This document shows, one piece after another, positions 60,094-64,000 of a DNA stretch of 64,000 nucleotides. The translations under genes and the position numbers were made by a program. Location: NCBI GenBank assembly GCA_045546915.1, contig JAZQDU010000025.1, positions 1 to 64,000 on the forward strand, in the 5' to 3' direction. The notes beneath the pieces were generated by a model. It searched no databases, was not told where the DNA came from, and worked only from the letters and a program-made list of their open reading frames with translations. Source of the DNA: UMGS172 sp045546915. GTDB lineage: Bacteria > Bacillota > Clostridia > Oscillospirales > Acutalibacteraceae. Numbering within the stretch: the first letter of the stretch is position 1; each line of letters begins with the position of its first letter.

Positions 60094-60920
60094 AAACGCT
60101 TTATGTAAGTGATCTTGACGGAACGTTGCTTAATGGCGACGGGCATTTGTCGGATTTTACGGTTAATACGATAAATTTGCTCATTAAAAAAGGTTTAAAT
60201 TTCACCGTTGCTACTGCAAGGTCTATTTCTTCGGCTAAGGGATTGGTTGAACAAATCGAAACAAAAATTCCCGGTGTTATGATGAATGGTGTGTTTCTAA
60301 CCGACCTTATAACCAAAGAGCAAAAGTATGTTTGCAAAATGGAACAACATACGGCAAAACAGGTGATAGATGCTTTTTTACATGCCGGCAGACCGCCGAT
60401 AGTTTATACCTTTGATGGTAACATAAACGCAGAATATACTGAAATTAAAAATGAATACGAAAGAAAATTTATAGAAAAAAGGAAAAAACTTTATCATAGT
60501 TTCAAGCAGGTCAAACAGCACGTTGTTGGCGACGCAACGGTGTATATAAACGGGATAGACCGCAAGGAAACGATGGATAAAGTGGTCGAAAACTTAAGTA
60601 AAATCGAGGGCATAAAGTTTTCGTATTACCTTGATGTTTACAGTGGGGATAAATATTTTGTCGAGGTCTACTCAGAAAAAGCAGGCAAGCATAATACTAT
60701 TTTCTATCTTAAAGAGATGTATGGGTTTTCACGGGTTGTAGCTTTCGGCGACAATGCCAATGATATTGAAATGTTGCAAAATGCCGATGTCGGTGTTGCT
60801 GTGGGCAACGCAACAGATGAAGTAAAGGCGGTTGCAAAAACGGTTATTGATAACAACAATAACGACGGTGTGGCAAAATTTTTGTTGAGCGAGTTTGGAA
60901 GGGAAGCGAATTTGGGTTGA
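60090..60920 (+). CDS. Cof-type HAD phosphatase
   Basis: A 276-residue HAD hydrolase with nucleophile motif DLDGTLLNGDGHLS at residue 7, motif II TVATARS and closing FGDNANDIEML (motif IV). Class IIB Cof-type enzymes clear sugar phosphates and related metabolites. The ATG at 60090 (GGAGGGGAG upstream) overlaps the ABC-F stop as ATGA. The frame is open further upstream inside ABC-F but has no start signal. Confidence 0.9.
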   Translation: MKTLYVSDLDGTLLNGDGHLSDFTVNTINLLIKKGLNFTVATARSISSAKGLVEQIETKIPGVMMNGVFLTDLITKEQKYVCKMEQHTAKQVIDAFLHAGRPPIVYTFDGNINAEYTEIKNEYERKFIEKRKKLYHSFKQVKQHVVGDATVYINGIDRKETMDKVVENLSKIEGIKFSYYLDVYSGDKYFVEVYSEKAGKHNTIFYLKEMYGFSRVVAFGDNANDIEMLQNADVGVAVGNATDEVKAVAKTVIDNNNNDGVAKFLLSEFGREANLG

Positions 60921-62371
60921 GTCAGAAGGTCAGTGATTTAAGGGAGCAAAAGTTTATAAAAATGACGACCGAACCGGTTGAAAAATTGATTTGCAAATTA
61001 GCAATACCAACGATTTTAAGTATGCTTGTTACCACGTTTTATAATATGGCCGACACATATTTTGTGGGTAAAATCGGAGCAGGTCTTGATGTGGACGTGC
61101 AGTCGGTCATGCAAACAAGGGCTCAGGCGGCGGTTGGCGTTGTAATGTCGCTTATGGCAATCATTCAGGCTTTCGGTTTCTTTTTTGGTCACGGCTCGGG
61201 TAATTTCATTTCGCGGGCTTTGGGCAAACAGGAACAAAATTCTGCCGAACAGGTTGCTTCTTCGGGCTTTTGGTATGCGGTTATTGTGGGCACAGGGCTA
61301 ATGGCTTTGGGCCAAATTTTTGCCGAGCCTTTGGCTATGTTGCTGGGTGCAAATCCCGATTTTCTTGATTATACCGTACAGTATATGAGAATAATTCTGA
61401 TAGGCGCACCCATAACGATGGCATCGTTGGTTCTTAATAATCAAATACGTTTTCAAGGCAACGCAACCTATGCGATGGTAGGCATTTCGGCAGGTGCTGT
61501 GCTTAATGTCGGTCTTGACGCATTGTTTATTCTCGCGTGGGATATGGAGGTTATAGGTGCGGCTTTTGCTACCGTTATCGGTCAGAGCGTAAGTCTGGTT
61601 TTGCTTTTAATCGGCACCGAAAAAAGTGATTGTATCAAAATTCGCATTAAAAACGTGCGGTTTAATATGTCGACAGTTGGTGAAATATGCCGAGGAGGGT
61701 TGCCGTCACTCGGCCGTCAAGGTTTGGCGAGCGTTTCGACGGCGTGCCTTAATCATATGGCAGGCATTTACGGTGCCGCTGCATACCCGCTTGTTTCGAC
61801 GGGAGCGACCTCTGCGGTGGCCGCAATGACGGTGGTTTCAAGAATAATGATGTTTGCAGCGTCTACGCTTATTGGTTTTGGACAAGGGTTTCAGCCGGTA
61901 TGCGGTTTTAATTACGGAGCAGGTTTATACGGTCGAGTTAAAAGGTCGTTTTGGTTTTGCGTAAAGGTGGCATTTGGCTTTATATTAATAATCGCTGTTC
62001 CTGCTTATATTTTTTCGGGAAACATTGTTTCAATATTCCGCGATAACGACCCTATAGCACTCAGTATCGGCACAAAGGCAATGAGGTGGCAGATTATGTC
62101 TTTCCCCGTTATGTCATGGGTGGTTATGGGAAATATGATGTTGCAGACAATGGGTAGGGTAGTAGGTGCTACTGTCCTTGCAATTGCACGAAACGGACTC
62201 AGTTTTATCCCTGCGGTGTTGATTTTACCGTTGGTATTAGGACTTGACGGTGTGCTGTTGGCTCAGCCGGTTGCCGATGTGGTCGCGTTTTTGATGGCGG
62301 TGCCGGTTACCATAAAAGTGTTGAAAGAACTGTCAAATAACAACACATTAAGAAAAGAACAAGTAGATTAG
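60917..62371 (+). CDS. MATE family efflux transporter
   Basis: The 484-residue protein has 12 membrane helices. The start KMTTEPVEKLICKLAIPTIL followed by YNMADTYFVGKIG is typical of clostridial MATE proteins, and the second half repeats the fold. They export cationic drugs or metabolites using Na+ or H+. The TTG at 60917 overlaps the HAD stop codon (TTGA), and its N-terminal extension is shared by relatives; an internal ATG at 60963 is possible. Confidence 0.9.
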   Translation: MSQKVSDLREQKFIKMTTEPVEKLICKLAIPTILSMLVTTFYNMADTYFVGKIGAGLDVDVQSVMQTRAQAAVGVVMSLMAIIQAFGFFFGHGSGNFISRALGKQEQNSAEQVASSGFWYAVIVGTGLMALGQIFAEPLAMLLGANPDFLDYTVQYMRIILIGAPITMASLVLNNQIRFQGNATYAMVGISAGAVLNVGLDALFILAWDMEVIGAAFATVIGQSVSLVLLLIGTEKSDCIKIRIKNVRFNMSTVGEICRGGLPSLGRQGLASVSTACLNHMAGIYGAAAYPLVSTGATSAVAAMTVVSRIMMFAASTLIGFGQGFQPVCGFNYGAGLYGRVKRSFWFCVKVAFGFILIIAVPAYIFSGNIVSIFRDNDPIALSIGTKAMRWQIMSFPVMSWVVMGNMMLQTMGRVVGATVLAIARNGLSFIPAVLILPLVLGLDGVLLAQPVADVVAFLMAVPVTIKVLKELSNNNTLRKEQVD

Positions 62372-62425
62372 GTAATTTTTACAGAATAGGAAATAAAATA
62401 ATTGAGATTTTTTTAACAATTACTA

Positions 62426-62454
62426 TTTACTTGTAAGAAAAAAAGTGTTATTAT
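62426..62454 (+). promoter_or_regulatory. Promoter of the pyruvate:ferredoxin oxidoreductase gene
   Basis: TTTACT (62426-62431), 17 bases, TATTAT (62449-62454), with an 80-base leader to the ATG. Confidence 0.6.
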
Positions 62455-62539
62455 AAGTGTGTACGCGAACAAAAAGCAGATTTTTGTCGCTATGCTATAT
62501 TTTGTCAAACTTTATATCTATATAAGGAGGAAATTTCCC

Positions 62540-63832
62540 ATGGCAAGAAAAATGAAAACCATGGACGGTAACAATGCCGCTGCTCACGTATCCTATGCGT
62601 TTACCGAAGTAGCAGGTATTTATCCTATTACACCGTCCAGCCCTATGGCAGACTATGTTGACCAGTGGTCAGCCCAGGGCCTTAAAAACATCTTCGGTAC
62701 CACCGTTAAGGTTTCCGAGATGCAGTCTGAAGCAGGTGCAGCAGGTACCGTTCACGGTTCTTTGAACGCAGGTGCTCTTACAACCACCTACACCGCTTCT
62801 CAGGGTCTTCTTCTCATGATACCCAACATGTATAAAATCGCGGGTGAGTTGTTGCCTTCCGTATTCCACGTATCGGCTCGTTGCGTAGCATCTCAGGCTC
62901 TTAACATTTTCGGTGACCATTCCGACGTTTATGCCTGCCGTCAGACCGGTTTTGCTATGCTTGCTGAGACCAACACTCAGGAAGTTATGGACCTTGGCGC
63001 TGTAGCTCATCTTGCTACCATTAAAGGCAGAGTACCTTTTATCAACTTCTTTGACGGTTTCCGTACTTCTCATGAACTTCAGAAGATTGAAATCTGGGAT
63101 TATGAAGACCTTAAAGAAATGTGCGATATGGACGCAGTTGCTGCTTTCAGAAAGAGAGCTTTAAATCCTGAGCGTCCCGTAATGCGCGGTTCTCACGAAA
63201 ACGGTGACATCTTCTTCCAGCACAGAGAAGCATGTAACGAATATTATGACAAACTCCCTGCAATTGTTGAAGAATATATGGATAAGGTTAATGCTAAAAT
63301 CGGCACTAACTACAAACTCTTCAACTACTATGGCGCACCCGATGCAGAGCGTGTAATCGTTGCAATGGGCTCTATCTGCGACGTTGCAGAAGAGGTTATT
63401 GACTACATGACCGCAGCAGGTGAAAAGGTTGGTCTTGTAAAGGTTCGTTTGTACCGTCCTTTCTGTGCGGACAAACTTATCGAGGCTATTCCTGCAACCG
63501 CTAAGAAGATTGCTGTTCTTGACAGAACTAAGGAACCCGGTTCTTTGGGCGAGCCCTTGTACCTCGACGTTGTTACTGCTCTTGCTTCTAAGGGCGTTAA
63601 CGCTAAGGTTATCGGCGGCCGTTACGGTCTCGGTTCTAAGGATACTCCTCCTTCAAGCATTTTTGCTGTATATGAAGAACTTGCCAAAGCAGAGCCCAAG
63701 GCTCAGTTTACTCTTGGTATCAACGATGACGTAACTCATCTTTCTCTTGAAGAAAAGCCCGCACCCAACACCGCAGCAGAAGGCACCATCGAGTGCAAAT
63801 TCTGGGGTCTTGGCGGTGACGGTACCGTTGGT
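62540..63832 (+). CDS. nifJ: Pyruvate:ferredoxin (flavodoxin) oxidoreductase, N-terminal 431 residues
   Basis: The ATG at 62540 follows AAGGAGG. The N-terminal POR domain starts KMKTMDGNNAAAHVSYAFTE and has YPITPSSPMAD, SEMQSEAGAAGTVHGSLNAG and FGDHSDVYACRQTGFAML, the pyruvate-binding domain of the single-chain enzyme (about 1170 residues). A second domain follows (VRLYRPFCADKLIEAIP, LDRTKEPGSLGEPLY). It oxidises pyruvate to acetyl-CoA and reduces ferredoxin. Codons are of a highly expressed gene. The frame breaks after GDGTVG only because adapter sequence begins at 63833; the real gene must continue. Confidence 0.95.
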
Positions 63833-63916
63833 AAGTCGGATCGTAGCCATGTCGTTCTGTGAGCCAAGGAGTTGGGTCTAGTCATTGTCTTCCTAAGACC
63901 GCTTGGCCTCCGACTT
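63833..63916. other. Sequencing adapter inserted in the assembly (artefact)
   Basis: 63833-63874 reads AAGTCGGATCGTAGCCATGT and onward, which I recognise as the MGI/DNBSEQ reverse adapter (42 bases). 63885-63916 is the reverse complement of the forward adapter (ends GGCCTCCGACTT). The ten bases between them have barcode length. This is not genomic DNA. Confidence 0.93.
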
Positions 63917-64000
63917 CTTGAAGAAAAGCCCGCACCCAACACCGCAGCAGAAGGCACCATCGAGTGCAAATTCTGGGGTCTTGGCGGTGACGGTACCGTT
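63917..64000 (+). repeat. Artefactual second copy of 84 bases of the oxidoreductase gene
   Basis: Identical to 63746-63829. It resumes right after the adapter, as expected when adapter read-through of a short insert enters an assembly. Confidence 0.9.

Overview
The window is moderately AT-rich DNA from a member of the Clostridia, most likely a gut commensal of the Oscillospirales (Ruminococcaceae/Oscillospiraceae type). This rests on clostridial gene content (2[4Fe-4S] ferredoxin, pyruvate:ferredoxin oxidoreductase, meso-diaminopimelate dehydrogenase, dockerin and BspA-type proteins, fused Wzz/BY-kinases), AGGAGG ribosome sites, and dense TTGACA/TATAAT promoters and hairpin terminators. The last 170 bases hold what I read as MGI/DNBSEQ library adapters, so the source is a short-read assembly.

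Left chromosomal arm (1-32071). A cobalamin riboswitch drives a DUF4430 lipoprotein and an ECF transporter S component. Then come metY with two TrkA-type proteins, a membrane-anchored subtilase with an N-terminal zinc ribbon, tRNA-Leu(CAG) with a structured GC-rich insert beside it, and enolase. A four-gene operon follows (HprK-like P-loop protein, rlmB, a degenerate P-type ATPase, an O-antigen-ligase-like protein). Next are a SASA-type esterase lipoprotein facing a small dockerin protein, a ferredoxin, and the minus-strand run AEC transporter, YfhO, RuvX, YebC. An exopolysaccharide control operon (CpsB phosphatase, Ig-like protein, two Wzz/BY-kinase fusions) is followed by SulP, cysK, ddh and a GMP synthase gene lacking the glutaminase domain.

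Genomic island (32057-about 50370). The 3' end of guaA is an integration site. Three copies of its last codons (Ile-Glu-Trp-Glu-stop, differing only by synonymous changes inside the codons) lie at 32057, 48943 and 50235, with paired integrase-arm-like repeats at conserved distances. I read this as tandem accretion: a nearly complete integrative element A (tyrosine integrase, excisionase-like HTH, MobC-like RHH protein, gene II/X-type replication protein, serine recombinase, AbiH defence gene, MazF-like toxin, a 1250-residue collagen-like adhesin, AAA/DUF4143 ATPase), a remnant B carrying a Cys-rich surface protein, and the bare left end of a third element C. No conjugation machinery is present, so A would be mobilizable at most. 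Its intergenic regions carry about ten copies of an AT-rich palindromic repeat, and the adhesin gene has a strongly structured leader ending in a terminator.

Right chromosomal arm (50371-64000). It holds a CNNM/CorC-type membrane protein, a four-gene Gld-like ABC system (ATPase, permease, GldG-like, DUF4340), purC, then ABC-F, HAD phosphatase and MATE transporter genes overlapping by a few bases, and the start of pyruvate:ferredoxin oxidoreductase, cut by the adapter artefact.
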